Assembly: GCA_027186245.1 (NCBI GenBank)
Contig: CP114493.1
Span: 3,169,501 to 3,233,500, forward strand
Direction: 5' to 3'
Length of the DNA stretch: 64,000 bases
Source of the DNA: Coriaria nepalensis
Lineage: Eukaryota; Streptophyta; Magnoliopsida; Cucurbitales; Coriariaceae
In this document: positions 48,536 through 62,727 of the stretch, one piece after another
Layout of the letters: each line of letters opens with the position of its first letter
How positions within the stretch are numbered: the stretch's first letter is position 1
The notes under the pieces: generated by a model
The model's database searches: none
Told to the model about the DNA's origin: nothing
Seen by the model: only the letters and a program-made list of their open reading frames with translations
Translations under genes and position numbers: made by a program

Positions 48536-51500
48536 GGCTGTGGTGACAGTAAAATGTTAAAATAAGTCGGGTCAATGTCACAATAAAATTACGATACAAG
48601 TTAATCATGTATGTTCAATTATGCGAGTATCTGAGTTGGCACGGCACGAGTTTAAAAATATTTCTTAATTTTAGTGATTTTGTTTTAGAAATTATTTTAT
48701 TGTTTAAAAACTTTTTAATTAATATAAAATTTCGGTAAAATAATATTTATTATAATTTATTTATAATTTTAATTATTAATAATATTAATTTTAATTTATG
48801 AAATAATGATTATTATTTATTAATAATATATAAAATATATATTATAATATTAATATTTTATTAATTATTTTAAAATTCTTTTTTTATTAAAATTAATTTT
48901 AAAAAAAAAATATTTGAGTTGATATGTCGAAATGGGCTCACATACCAAGACAGACACATGGACTGAAACGATCTCACAAGCCAGCACGACACGTTTATGA
49001 TCCATTATTATATTCATATTATGTCGTGCTCTTATTTTTAGACTTAAATACGGGCACGGCACGGGTCAATTCGTGCCAGACATAACATGATATAATTCGT
49101 GTCATGCCCAAACTATATCGACCCGGTCCAAACCCTTTATGAATTGCCACCTCTAGGTGGTCGCCATGTTGGTGCTCTATGGGGCCTTCATCTTCCTTTG
49201 CTTGGGTTTCTGCCAACGCTTCTGGTGTTCGTCAGCCTATGCTTGGTTCTACAACACTTCTACAATTCAACTTATGCTTTAGGTTTTTCCCTTCGTCCAT
49301 ATATTTTTACTTTTTACCCCTCTATTTTTCATTTTATCAATTTCATTCGCAAGCTCTCTTCAATATCTTATTTTACTAGTTAGTGTAAAGAATTAATGCA
49401 TTCTTTTCCTCTATTATTTCCCTTTACCCTATGGAAATGATGATGTCATAGAGGCATTCTAGCATGGTACCTACATCAAGTTAGTATCAGTTCTTCTTTC
49501 TTTTTTTTCTTCTTCATTATTTTCATTTTTATTCGGTTTTTTAAAATTCAACTTCAGTTATGTATCAATTTTTATTTAGTTAGATATCATTTTGGAGATA
49601 TTTTTTCTTATATCATCCGGGAAAACTCAATTTTCAATTTTAATTCAAGAATCATTCATGAATTAATAGTTAATTATTCCTATTTATCTTTCATTTTTTT
49701 CTCTAATGATTGAAAATACACATTTTTTTTTCAATTTTTATTTTTAGGTATTGAGTATTGTAAGATACTATCAATCGACTTAAAATCATAAACTCAATTA
49801 AGTAGAAGATGGAGAGTATGAGCACGAAGATGGAGGTGAAAGCATGAAGATGAAGATGGAGAGAGAAGACAAGAAATAAAGGATTATCAAAAAAGGTATG
49901 GATTAGAGAGATGTTTATTAGGAAAGTGAACAATTCAAAATAGTGAATGAAAAATAAAAAAACGTTTTTATAAGTTGAAAAAACCACAAATGTGATTCTT
50001 GCATTTCAATTTTTTGATAATATATTTTGAATTTTGAAAAATGCTTTTTTAACAAAATCTGATGCAAAAACCATTTTTGTCCCTCTATAAAAATAGTTTT
50101 TGTATTTCAAGATGCAAAAGCCGTTTTTGAAAAACATTGCCAAGCGTGGCCTCTTTCTTCTACTGCAAAATCATTCCTTCTCTCATTTCAAGTTTAATCA
50201 TCGCGATTCAATAACTACATTACATTGATGGCAAACTCCAATAAGCGGTCAACTTCATCGCTCTGCATTAGTTTTCTTCTCAAGATATTCCGGAGCTGAG
50301 GATCGACTTTGTATTGGAAAATATTGATGGGTGAATTTAAATTGATTTTATAACTCCTGATCTAGCAACTCTTGATTTTAATAGAAATTTAATTTTCTAA
50401 AATATCTGGATTAATGATAATTAAATCCCATAATAATAATTATATTAATATGTTAATGAGAGTTATCTAGTGAATATATGTATTAGTGATTTTCAGACCT
50501 AAATCACCATGAAATTTTATACTTGGAGTTCTATATTTTAATCTTATTTCAAAACATCCTAGCAAAGAATCATAGCAGGATAAACTGCTGAGGTATAAAA
50601 TATTAAGTATGAGGGTTATTGATCTAGATTCATCGCTTCAGTATAAAAAGATAGAAGATCCTTTGACAAAGTATGTTCTTTGATGTAATGAAGAAATCCT
50701 TGCAAGGTAACATGATCAGAAAAGTGAGTTTTCTGTAAAGTCGTTGTCTACATTATATAAAGAGATATTATTTATATAATTTATCTATTATGATTTAATA
50801 ATAAACCATACAGTAGTATGAATATAAATATTGGCTAGATGGAATAATAGAATAACACGTTATTAGTTATATAGGTTCTTATGGAAGAAAATGTCCATTT
50901 TTTATCTCACATGTAATCTTTACACTTAGCTATGAATCAATCTTAGTTTGAAAGTTGTAAGGAAAATTAATTATTAGATAATAAAGTTTAACTGTTTATT
51001 TTGAAAGTTAGTTTAGAGTTAAATATGTCTAAATATAAATTAGATAAAATCATGAACTGTTATGAATTTTATCATGTTATTGAGATGTAGAACTTAACTA
51101 GTCATACACATAAAAGACTAAAAGTAGCTCAAAAGGTAATTTTGTAATTTGAGGATAAATAAGAATAATTATATCAATAATGAGATTATTGAGTATAATA
51201 TAAAATAAAAAATTTATTTATTCATTTGATTTCATACAATATTGCTAGCACAACTAAGTCACACTATATTGATAAATTAGAAATTAATTATTTATTCGAA
51301 TAATTTAAATTGGTTAATAAAATTAATTAATTTATTCTTAACTATATAATTCAAAAAGAATTAATGAGATTAGACAACAAATTCATATTAGGTTTATTAG
51401 GGCTAAAGTTGACTCGAAGGAGTTGAAGGACAATTTGGTTATTTGATAAATTATAAACTCTTATCAATTAATTGAGAATTAACTAAAAGCCAAACTTTTT

Positions 51501-54500
51501 TATCAAATTAATACCTTATGACTGGCCATAGCATGTGATGGGCATTTGATATATTTATTGATTTAGTAATAAGTATAGTAATTATCATGAACAATGAACA
51601 ATTGTAGTTGTAGATAAATCCATTGGTTCTTTCGGAAAGACCACAAAGTGGTTGACTTATACTTGTCAAGGCCAGTTGTAGATAACATAGTGTACATCAT
51701 GGTACTATCATGGTTTATTTGTTCTTTCGGAGAGGCCAGTTGAAGATGAGTATTGCTACATGATGGTGAAACTTGTAACCATCGCAATTCCGTTGAGATT
51801 TATACGCCACATTTAGTTAAAACACTTTTAAGGAAAGTACAGAGTGAGTACCTGTATAACCCTTTGTAACCCTTTCGTTATACAAGTATAGCATGCAAAA
51901 TTGACATTATATGTGAACCATGACAGTGTTTCTATTTTTGGACTTATTGAGAAGGTTTTATAACTTCTTTTTTTAAGGATAATGTATGATATTACCTTTT
52001 ATGATTTATCTTTTTGGGAATGATCCCTATTTACATGGTTTGTATACTTTACATGTAGAACATGAATCTAGCTTGAACCTTAAAATTATGAAATAATGGT
52101 TTAATACTAATCAAATTTTAGCATTGTCATTTGGATCATACCAATAGGATAAGAATATGCAAGTTGCATGATAATAGACATCTTAGTCCGTTCGATTATG
52201 AATCAATACTAACTTACTAAATCTTGTCCACTTGGAATGATCAAATCTCTTTTTGATAGAATTAGAAAGAAATCGACTAAAGTTGTAAGACCTATTATAT
52301 AATAATGTATGTGGGGCAAATGACAACAAATGCTAGAGGTGTTTGTCCTTAAGATGAGAGAGGTTAAAAGCAAGATCTAACATGTGTTAATTTTATGCTA
52401 TATCCCAAGTAGAGATTAAGATATTAATTTTCTTTAAACCTCTCGAGTTAACAATATTTATGGCCGATAAGCTATTTTCTTAGAAAGAATGTTACTTTCC
52501 AAAAAGAGAATGGGAGTAAGAAAATACGTGAAAAAAATTCAAATCCCGCAAAAGCAACAACAAGACAAAGAATTCTAATTCGTCAAACACTCACAAAGGA
52601 GGAGCCTTTAAAAGAAGGGAATATAATTTCTCGATGCATACAAGTACTCAATAGATTTGAGTGAACCAAAATGGTATGGATTCTATATATACCAACTAAG
52701 TGTTAATCTTGAGAGTTGTACCAAAAGAAAGTGTTCCAAGACAGATGCAAGTGAATTGTTGAGAAAAAAAAAATAGAGCATATATACATATTGAGACATT
52801 TGAATCTCAATTAATGATCAAAGGCTAAAATCAATGACAAGGAAAACGTTAAGAGAAATCTTTTCACTCACGAGCATGACAAAATCCATTCAATTATACT
52901 TGCAGTTGCAATATACCATAATCATCATATGTAGAAATATGTGAAAAAATCTCACTTGAAAGGAAATCAAGAAGATAAAAAAAGGTATATGTGATATAAT
53001 CTATGGGTTTCAAAAAACATGAACAAAGTAATTATGTAAGCCCGCTTAATTCAATATATTGATTGAAGCCAGCCATCTCAGAATAGTAAATCTGTTTTCA
53101 CTAAATAAACAAATTGTTTGATATCATTGAGAATGCAGATGACCTATGTGTACTAGATGGGCTAGTGAGACTATTTATTGAGAATGATGTAGATATATTA
53201 CAATATATCTAGTTGTAATTATTAAGAAACTGATCCATAATTAATAAGGGTACAACATATTTTATCTTAGGCATAAGGATCTATAGTGATACATGTAAAA
53301 TGATTTCTTGTTTGACCCATTCTACGATACATAAACAAAATGCTAAAGTAGTTTAACATGGAAGATATAAAAAAATGACTTTTACCAAAATATCATGGAA
53401 TCTGACTCTTTAAAGGATGTCGCCTCAGACATAAATGGAGAGAGAATGTATGAATAAAATAACATATGCTTGCCTATAGATTATATCATACATGTCATAT
53501 TATATACAAAGTCAGAATCTACTCTTCTTTAAATGTTATGAGCAGGAATCAAAACAATTAAAGTGAAGAACTTTCTCATGTTCTTAAGAAAAATTAAATG
53601 TATGTTCTTGATTTATTGAGGTTCTAATTTAAAATTGAGGTTCTATGTGTATTGAATGGAAAAGTTCATAACTCAACTTATAGGCGTTCCTAGCATTATT
53701 TGTAAGGTAACAATGTACTATGTTTTCAAAGGTGCAAGATAAAAGTGAAGAACCAGGTCTTATAAGAAATATGAATGGTATTTCAAGTGAACTTAAAAGA
53801 AAAGCTTGAGAGAATAAGAATCTGACTTTATGTAGAAAACAAGCAATTGAAGTGGGCCAATATGCTCTAGGATTCAACCATTTTTAGATTTTTACATCTG
53901 CTGAGCAAGAAATGTAAATTTCAAGAAATAATTAGACAATAGAGTATAAATGGATAGAGATGTACTGTTGTTGAATGAACAAACAATACCATCACACAGG
54001 ATAAGGGTTGTGGAGCATAAAATTACTTAACCTTCTAGGGATCACATATTCCAAAAGGACATTACAAAGGAGTAACTCTAGTGAAATGCAATCATGGGAT
54101 TTCATCAAAGTGCATACATCATGGTAGAAGATATATCTAGCCTTCTCAAAGGAACCATGCAAAACTTTCTTACATGGCTTACAAGCTTAATATTATCATG
54201 AAGGGATTTTGATTTATTTGATCTCATCAAGACTCTATAAATGCTTAATCAATATCATGAGATTCAATATTATATTTCCTAGCATGCATCATGTCAACAT
54301 AGATACATGTTCAATAAATTTATCAATTTCATATATATATATACTTATTGTCAATCAATTCACCCAACTTTGAATTATGCTCTTTATGTGTTTGTGTTAT
54401 TCATTATTTCCAATCTTGAACTCTTTCAAGAATTGAAAACTTTTATAGATTTAAAAACTTCTTCCAATTTAGAACTTCTTATAAATAAAGAGACAAGCAT

Positions 54501-54640
54501 TTTTAAAATGAAATCAAAATTTTATATCCACATTCAAAATTACAAAGATTCATTTCTATCTCATGGAACATTCAATCATTTTAATTTATATCATTTCTTT
54601 CAAGTAAACCAGAAAGATTAAATTTCATTAACTTTAATAT
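48536..54640. other. Long gene-free, AT-rich region
   Basis: 48590-49150 carries GGCACGGCACGAG and, in reverse orientation, CGTGCCGTGCCC-like words around 49050, a fragment of a dispersed repeat. 49990-50147 is the complement of a terminus like that at 26011. Long stretches (50300-54600) have no recognisable coding region. ATATATATA (54330) and similar short runs occur. Nothing else is supported. Confidence 0.45.
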
Positions 54641-54788
54641 TCTGGATAATTTGGGTTTTCTGAAATTTAATCATCTCTTAATTCATACAATCCAAACCAA
54701 GCCCAAATAAATGTGTCTAACATATTGGGTCCAATTTCAACCGAACCGAATCAAGCATAGCCCACCCAACATCAATATTAAGTAAAAA

Positions 54789-54964
54789 GGGACCCACGTC
54801 ATCCAATCGGTGCTCAGCCACCTCAACATTGCTGCCGGTGTGAGGCAACAGTAACCACACACACGCCAAGAAGTGGCGATGCTGGTGGTGGGTGGCTGCT
54901 CTTCCCAGCTATTGCACTTCGATACCCGATTGTTCTTTGGGACCCACATCATCCAATCAGTGCT
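54789..54964. repeat. Direct repeat of about 26 bp, 150 bp apart
   Basis: GGGACCCACGTCATCCAATC at 54789 and GGGACCCACATCATCCAATC at 54939, each followed by xGTGCT. The sequence between is GC-richer than its surroundings. Confidence 0.85.
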
Positions 54965-55061
54965 TATTTGCACTAAAATACTTAGAAAAGCAAATTTTGA
55001 GCACAACCCAATCATGAAAAAATCAATTAAATAATCCTGAACATTCTGGTACACAACCTAA

Positions 55062-55074
55062 GGCTCTAATACCA
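55062..55074 (-). mobile_element. Primer-binding-site-like motif of a minus-strand LTR element
   Basis: The complement reads AACAGTGGTATTAGAGCC, close to the AACAGTGGTATCAGAGCC found just after plant 5' LTRs. The LTR would lie to the right (above 55080) on the minus strand, but its start and partner were not identified. Confidence 0.4.
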
Positions 55075-55080
55075 CTGTTA

Positions 55081-56199
55081 CTCATTCTCCGCTTATCCAA
55101 GAGGAATTCTATTTTCAAAAATGGGGTTCCGGATATTCGAACAAAGCAAATACTTAAAATCGTGAAAGGTGTGATATGCAAAGCTTGCATATAGAATGTT
55201 TTGCTTCAAAACCTAGATCTAAGCATCTAGATAAGGAATCGAGAGAGAGAAAGAGAAATAGAAGTATACCAAGCAAATCATCATTTGAAACCGGACATTT
55301 TTCCACTCTTCACTTTAAGCCACCATCGCCATTGTTCACTATTGTCGGTCGCCAGTCACTTCTGCCCCTTCCACCTTGCTTGAATCCTAAATCGTCACCC
55401 GATCTCTATCGGTATCCATGTGAATAACAATTCAAAGGTTTTTTCTACATTCAAACATCATCACATGTACGTTGAATCTTCAAGGAAGTGGAAAGTAATT
55501 GAGAGGAAATGGTGAGAGGAAAACTCTTTTTTTCTTTCTTCCCTCTCCATATCCGGAAAGGATGGAGTTAGGAGTCATAGGGTTCCCATATATTCCGTAT
55601 AAAGGGACATGTGACTTAGGCCCTAAGCCTATGTGTACTTCTCAAGTCCAAAGCCTTTTAAGTTGTGTTTTGGTTTCGATCTCCATTTCAATTCCTTTTT
55701 TTTTTGAAAAAGTAAAACATAACTAATTCAAAAATAAATTCCAACTTTCCCCGATAAAGTTTGGGCTTTTATTTTGGGCCTTGAACATGGGAACAATTTG
55801 GCCCATTATCGCTTTAATGTCAAAATGAGCTTTTCCTTTTACCCAAAAAAATATCTTTTGACTTTCTATTTATTAATTCCTTTAATAAATATGTTAGTCA
55901 AATTAATATTTTTCTAATTAATTACATAATTTCAAATTAAATCTAAATCACACTTTGGATAAACTAGTAGTGCGGGTGTGATTTAGACTTAAGAAATTAA
56001 ACTAATTAATTATTCAACTCTTAAATCAAGTTCTTTTAGAACAAGTCAAATTTCCAAGAATGTTCTCTAACCTTTGATCCAATCAATTTTAATGTGTGTG
56101 ATCTAATATGTTCTACATTACATCGGTAGGCAAGAACTTATAGGTTTTATTCATTCTTTACGAATGAACCATCTAGTTCTTAAAACAACTCTTAAGTCA
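55081..56199. other. Spacer, possibly LTR sequence
   Basis: If the primer-site call is right, part of this stretch is a minus-strand LTR. I see no gene. Small frames at 55176-55427 and 55499-55726 lack family resemblance. Confidence 0.35.
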
Positions 56200-56760
56200 G
56201 AAAGTTAATAAATCATCACATATGATTTAATTAACTTTATTAATTAACTTTAAACATCAAACCACATTGAACTAGAGCAAGGTATATGGCTTACCCATGC
56301 AATGAGACGTTCTTAGAATCTCATAAAGACCCTATAGTGACTATTACCGTACCAGACTTATCCTTCCATCAATCATAGGACATGGTTTAACTCTTAACTC
56401 TAATAGACTTGACCATGTGAGTCATGTGATTACTTATGCAACTTAGACAATGGATCTATGCAAAACTCTTTTCCAACCATTCTACTTTTTAAAGATTTCT
56501 GATTGCATAAGGTACATTACTCATATGATTTATCCTCTAGATAAAGAAGTGATGGATCTCATCTTATCACCCTACTCTTCACATACTCGAACATATGCCT
56601 AGTGGTTCGCTCTTTTAGTGTCTTATGGTTAAGACCACTTGGAGCGATACTAAAGCATGATATCTTATATGCTAGTGTTGTGGTGATCTTAGGTTAGAAG
56701 ATCAAAACTACATTAGTCAGTGGACAAGTCTCATTGATAGTTATTATCACTTTCATTGAG
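56200..56760 (+). repeat. Dispersed repeat family, copy C
   Basis: It aligns along its length with copy A (5150-5700): GGACATGGTTTAACTCTTAA, AATAGACxxxxCATxxxA, TAAAGATTTCTGATTGxATAA, CTCATATGATTTATC. It ends about where the copia gag fragment begins. Confidence 0.6.
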
Positions 56761-58890
56761 ACTTGTCGAGTGATCACATTCGATCAATAAATTTGTTGGT
56801 TACAAGGAGAGAGTTCGAAGCTTTGAGAATGAAGGAATGTGAGAAAATTCAATCTTACATTGAAAAGTTGAATGTTGTGTTGAGTAAAATGAGGATACTA
56901 GGAGATGAAGTTACTGAGAGTACCATTTTCAAAAAGGTACTTGTATCTTTGCCTACAAAGATTGATTCAAAAGTGGATGATATTGAAGAAAGCAAAGATC
57001 TCAACACTCTCACCTTGAGTGAACTCATGGGATCGTTGCAAGCTAATGAAAAAAGACATTCAAACAGAACTCAAGAGACTTATAAGGGTTCTTTATTGGA
57101 AAACCACAAGAAAACTTGGAGAAAGGATAGTCATCCAAGTAGTTCATCCAATTCTATCAAGAGAAAATAGATTGTACGCAACCATTGCAAGAGAAAGGGG
57201 CATATTGAAAGAAACTGCTTCAGTAAACACAGACCAGTGTGCTCACACAGCAAAAAGTTAGGACACTTGTAGAAAGATTGCAGGAAGAAGGAATCTGATG
57301 CAACACATAATCTAGATCAACAAACAAATGTGGTAAAAAAATAAGTATACATGTTTGTGGCTCAGTCAAGTGTTAAAACAAAAAAGGATTGGCTTATAAA
57401 TAGGGGTTGATCAAATTACTTGTTATATGATCTCAATCTATTTAAAAAAATAGACAAAATCTTTTCCATTGTCATCACAGTTGCAAATGGAGAAACAATC
57501 AAAGTTGAAGAGAAGGGGACAGTGGTTGTTCAAACCAAACATGGAACTAGATACTTAGTAAATGTGTTATATGTTCCAAGCATCAGTCAAAACTTGCTGA
57601 GTGTTGGGAAAATGATGAAGCATGACTATTCTTTAGTGTTCAAAGGATCATATTGTCTGATCAGTGACTCAAACATTAATCAAGTGGTGAAGGTGCCATT
57701 CAACAATAACTGCTTAATAGTTAATTGGGAGCATCAAGCTCTAATATGTAGAGAAGATGATGCATGGACATAGCATAAAATATTTGGCCATTTTGATCTT
57801 AGATCAATTCAGAAGCTAAACTCAAAAAGGCTTATAGAAGACATGCCTTAGATTCAGCTCCTGTGAAGGATGCTAACTAGTGAAAATGAAGAAGAAACCA
57901 TTCCCTAAGAATCAAGCTAGTAGAGCAGAAGAAAAGATTGAACTAATCCATTCTAATGTATGCAGACCACTCAAGGTATCATCTTGAAATGGAAGTAAGT
58001 ATTTCCTAATATTCATTGATGATATGTTAAGGTACTACTGAATCAATTTTCTCAAGGAAAAAACAAAATTTATGAATATGTTCAAGAAGTTCAAAAATCT
58101 GGTTGAAATTGAAAGTTAGAAGAAGATTAAAGCATTGAGATTTGGCAATGGAGGAGAATATGTCTCCATTGAGTTCAAGAACTTCTTAGAAGAAAATGGG
58201 ATAAAGCATCAATTTATAATTCCATATAACTCTTAGCAAATAGGGGTTTTTGAGAGAAAAATTGAAACCATCATGGAGATGACTTGGAGGATGTTGTTTG
58301 AGAAACAAATGCCAAAGAAGTTCTGGGCTGAAGCAGCCAACACAATTGTTTATGCAAGAAGAGACAAATTGGCTAAAAAGGCTGAAAAATACTTCTTGGT
58401 TGGCTGCTCCAAGCACACCAAGCAATAAGGTTGCAAATGCTCGAAATGTTTTATTTGATTAACAATCAAAGTTCAAATGGATTTAAGAAGATGGGGACAT
58501 TGACTATTTAGATTTCACTACTGAAAATCAGAATGTTTTAATATTAAAAGTGGTTGGTTCTAATTCTGATAAAGAACTAATTGTCCAAAGATTCAGGTCA
58601 CTTAATGATATGTATCAAAGGTGCAATGTTACTATTTCTGAACCAATGACATTCAATGAAGCAATATAAGATGATCATTGGGAAAATGTAATGAAGGAGG
58701 AGTTGGTCATGATTGAGAAAAATTAGACATAGAAATTGGCTGAGAGCCCAAAACAACAAAATGTGATAAGAGTCAAATGGATCTTTGAAATCAAGCTACT
58801 GCATTTTTCTTCAAAGGAGAAAAATATAGATATTTTCAAAAATTCCCTTTTAGCTTTTAGGTTTAAAATGTTCAAAGGAAGGCTAGGAGT
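56740..58890 (+). pseudogene. Ty1/copia gag-protease-integrase-RT remnant
   Basis: In order: gag SINLLVTRREFEALRMKECE, KIQSYIEKLNVVLSKMRILG and TLSELMGSLQANEKR; zinc knuckle CKRKGHIERNCF...HSKKLGHL; the GAG-pre-integrase region NYLLYDLNLFKKI and VLYVPSISQNLLSVGKMMKH; integrase pieces GNGGEYVSIEFKNFLEENGI, then FEKQMPKKFWAEAANTIVYA; and an RT start RVKWIFEIK. The 5' part of gag and both LTRs are missing. Many stops (57170, 57298, 57417 and others) show it is dead. The protease catalytic Asp region is DWLINRGxSNYLL, where the usual DSGA is lost. Confidence 0.9.
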
Positions 58891-60041
58891 GGTTGGGAGT
58901 GGCTCGGAGTCATTCTCAAACCAATCAAGGAGGAGTGTAAGAATTTGCTTGTTTTTGGAAATCTGACTTTAAGGTTGACTTTTGTTGTTCTTACTTTATT
59001 GTCATTGACTTCTATACCATTAGTTAGATCTCTCCAATACTAAGCTATAGCAATCTTTAATCACTCAAATTGGTTCATCCTAGCTTAAGTTATGATTAAT
59101 TCAATCTTAAATTTTTTTAAGCTTCTAATTTACTTGCAGCTCGATGCCTCGATGGGATAACGGAGTTGATGGGTCAATGCTTACAGTTTTAATTTGTCTA
59201 ATTACTTGCATAACAAGTTAAAAGCCAAATTTGAATTCTACAATAAATCTGATCATGTCAACAAGTTTGATTCATGATTCGAAACATGTGGAAGTTGGTT
59301 TCAAGTCTTAGAAATTTTTGAAATGCATTTTGGGCAGATTTTCCCCTTGATAGCAAAAGTATGTAAGAGCATGTCCGAAGCAATTATGTTTTTTCTATTT
59401 TTCTACTTTTTTTTTTTTTTTTTGCTTTTGTCTAAACTTTAGTATTTTCAATATGTTTTGTTCAGCCTAAGTATGATTATTAGTGTACCTTGTAATTATC
59501 TATTTTATTTTTCCTTTAAGTTATAAGAAATTCAATAAAATCTAATCTCAACAAATTCTATTTTTCCAAAACAAAAATAGTTCACTATTTTATTTATACT
59601 CTCACTCTTATTACAAACTTCAACTGTTTATCAAAATCTTACATTTAGTAATAAAATAATATCTTAGAAGTTCAAGTTTCAAAATATAGGAGCCTTTAGG
59701 ATTCAGAAAATATCAGCTCCAACACCAAAGCTATTTAACACTATATATGATAGGGATGGAGTTTTCTGCAATTTTCTAAACGAGAGAAAAGAGAAAATGA
59801 TCTTAATTTTATTATAATTTGATAACACCACACACCTTGAAACTGTTACATCAAAATCCATAGGGTCACTGAAATTAGACCCTATGGAACCCATCAAATT
59901 AACCAAACCAATATCCAATTAGCTAGAGACATTCACCCCATGCATAAAGATTTCTTCCTTTCTCTTTCTTTCTTCAGAATGCTTAATTATATAAATATCT
60001 GAGTAATAAATATATGACATATAGATACACCCTCCAATCAT
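58891..60041. other. Spacer, no gene seen
   Basis: AT-rich. A T-run lies at 59406-59423. This is the 3' flank of the NAC gene. Nothing recognisable. Confidence 0.5.
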
Positions 60042-62727
60042 TCAGTTTGTAAAAGTCACGTGAGAGAGGTGGTCAGCACCCTGCAAAGAACACCATGCAT
60101 CAGCATCATCTGTAATGAACTGCATCCAGGAGTCATCTTTTTCTTCCTGATCTTGTTCTAAGCTTGAAATCGAGGACGGTAGCTGAATCTCAGGTGACAT
60201 TATTTCATAATCATTTATAAACCCTTGTGATGAGCTTTCCATTAACGACCCGCTGCATTGTCCTTGCTCTTCAATTTCCGAGCATATCCCATTTTTCTTG
60301 AATACCCGACACAGTGCATAAGAATCCTGCAAACTCCACTATTATAAATTATAATTCCTCCATAAACTCTAACAAACAGTATAGTCGTTGAATCTAGACT
60401 TATATCTCGGATGGACAAAACCATTAAAACAATTTATTAGGGTAAAAACCAAAATTTTACTTGTTCTTTTGAGACAAGTAAAACATTTGAAGCTAGCAAA
60501 CAAACAGGTAGTCAACAATAAGGGCTGACTCCTTTTTCCTTTGGTACTGATCTATGATTTCTACCTCTATTTCTGGATAAACAAAATGAAGCAAAACGAA
60601 TTGTTAACCATTCTAACTAGACATAGACATGGGACGAAAATGAGCATAATTTCCTACGAAGTAATAGATGTTATTTGAGATCTGGTCTACCTAAGCATTG
60701 TAGACTAAGTTAATAAGAATCAGCTACATATATAGATTTTTTTTTTCATTTTTTTTGCAAACAAATCATACATGCATTTAAATTTCTATTAATTAGATCC
60801 ACAATTTTTAAATAAATCGATCTATCGAAAAAATTAAATATGAATTGTAATTTTTTGGAGTAGAAAAGTTTGTGTGATTTTAAGCATGTATACTACCAAG
60901 AGCCTATTATTACATATTTAGGCACATAAACATAGGGAAATTAAGAGTGTTGAAGGAACACAGCCTGCAGTTTGGTAATTGAAATGATGATTGGAAATAG
61001 AATAAATCAAAAAGGGACCGACACCTTCTTAGAAGAAGAAAGCGATTAGGGAGGGCCTTAATTATGTTAGCTAGATAGGGTTACATCACCTATTTAATTA
61101 GTTAATTAATTAATTAATAATATTATACTTGTTTAATTATAGAATCTTCAATTATTATATTTATAGATCAAAGAATGTTTAAAAAAGATAAAATAATAAG
61201 AAAATCTATTATTAGGTGTGAGAAGGGACTTGCTTTCGAGTCATCTGGGGATAGTACTATTGTCTCACTTGGAAAAAGACACAAAAGCGAGACCCATCTT
61301 TGTCACTTGAGAGATCTAGATTTGTGCAAGCAACGAATATGTCGGCATTTTTTTCCCAGTACAACATATTAAACAAACAATTGGAAAAAGACAAAACAAG
61401 AATATATTAGGTGTCTCTTGTGTACATCTTACTCGAGATAGAGATCAGTGAGCATTCCTCACGTTTTTAGACATATCCTTTTTGTATAAACAAAAATATA
61501 ATCGATGGAAAACGAGAACTAAATATTTTAACCTGAGAGCTAGCCAAATTATTTAGCATGGCATTGGGCAAAGTTTCATCCAACTTTCTATCCAATGGTG
61601 CAAAAAAAGAAAGTGGTCGAGAGAAGGGTGAAGAAAAGGACCAAGTAAATATGCTCTTTCTGAACTGGACTTGCTACTTTTTAAGTCAAATGGCGACATT
61701 TATATGTCTCAAGCAAACAAAATTTAAGAATGTTGTTGCAATGATGAATGTAGTGATAATGAATGCCATTGCTAAATAGAATCCATATATATATCGAGCA
61801 AAGAAAAAGAATCTATATACTGACCGGAAGGAGGTTAATCATGGTAGTTGCGGAGGTAGAGAAAAGTTTTAGAATTGAAAGAATCTGTTTCGCAAAATTC
61901 TAATATTTTAGGGGTATAATTTTAATTTTGACAGAGCTTAGGGGGGAATGCCCCCCCTGAATCCGCCTCAGGTTGATGGCGGCCGGAAAATGGTTGTAAC
62001 AAATGGTGAGGGTACGTAGTATTTTATAGAGGTACAGTGATAGTTTAATTGTTGCAATGACGTTACTTATTATTAAGAAGCGATCAGAAAAAAATAAAAT
62101 GGCAACCATATATGACAGGATGTATAAGAATGAATTTATATATACCTGAATAGGAGAATTATCTTCAGAGTCATTTTGGTGAAGACGATATTCATGCATA
62201 ACCCAGTCAGTTCTAACGCCTTGAGGGGCACGGCCGCGGTAATAAACCAAAGTCTTCTTCATACCAATTGGTCGATTCGGAGCCGACGCCACTACTCGCC
62301 TGTCCTTGCCAGTCGATTTCCAGTACCCAGCTCTCGTCGCTCTATTTGTTCTGAAACCATTCGGGTATTTTCGATCTCTTGGTCCAAAGAAGTACCATTC
62401 TGGGTCTCTACTCGGCAAATATGACTTCTCTATATATATATGTCAATAAATAAATAAATATAAGAATCTTTCTTCGTAAGCGTCGGACAATCAAAGTTAA
62501 GACTCATCATGCAAAAAACATGCAACAGAAAGATGGTGTAAGAATTAAATTACAGAGAAAAGAGAGAAACCTGCTAACTCCCACGGCTCGCATTTGTAAA
62601 GATCGATCTCCGGAATTATGTCTAGTTCAATTTGTTGGCCACTTATCTTCCTTTTTAGATAATAATTAACAAGCTCTTCGTCGGTTGGATGGAACCTGAA
62701 ACCAGGAGGTAATCCGACTGCCCCCAT
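60042..62727 (-). CDS. NAC-domain transcription factor, three exons
   Basis: A plant-specific nuclear transcription factor of 241 residues. Exons are 62727-62571, 62429-62146 and 60326-60042, with GT...AG introns. The second intron is about 1.8 kb. The NAC domain reads [20 protein letters not shown] (A), [18 protein letters not shown] (B), [20 protein letters not shown] (C), [13 protein letters not shown] (D), [20 protein letters not shown] and WVMHEYRL, then [11 protein letters not shown] (E). The variant WKSTGKD replaces the usual WKATGKD. The C-terminal part is short and acidic ([20 protein letters not shown]), typical of an activation region. The first two introns sit at conserved NAC positions (after ELA, and before the RLHQ...SYALC junction). 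Which NAC subgroup it belongs to is not certain. Confidence 0.93.

Noticed and set aside
26011..50147. The two opposed GCTTGGCAAC termini could be the ends of one 24-kb transposon.
   Set aside because: The interval contains an intact MYB gene, the MRD1-like locus and other elements. The two ends are diverged from one another, so separate copies are far more likely.
49970..50147. A small gene or ncRNA near the repeated GATGCAAAAxCC words.
   Set aside because: The words are repeats within a transposon-end-like sequence, and no reading frame or RNA fold is supported.
61558..61779. 73-codon plus-strand frame between NAC exons 2 and 3.
   Set aside because: It lies in the 1.8-kb NAC intron and has no known domain. 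No evidence for a nested gene.
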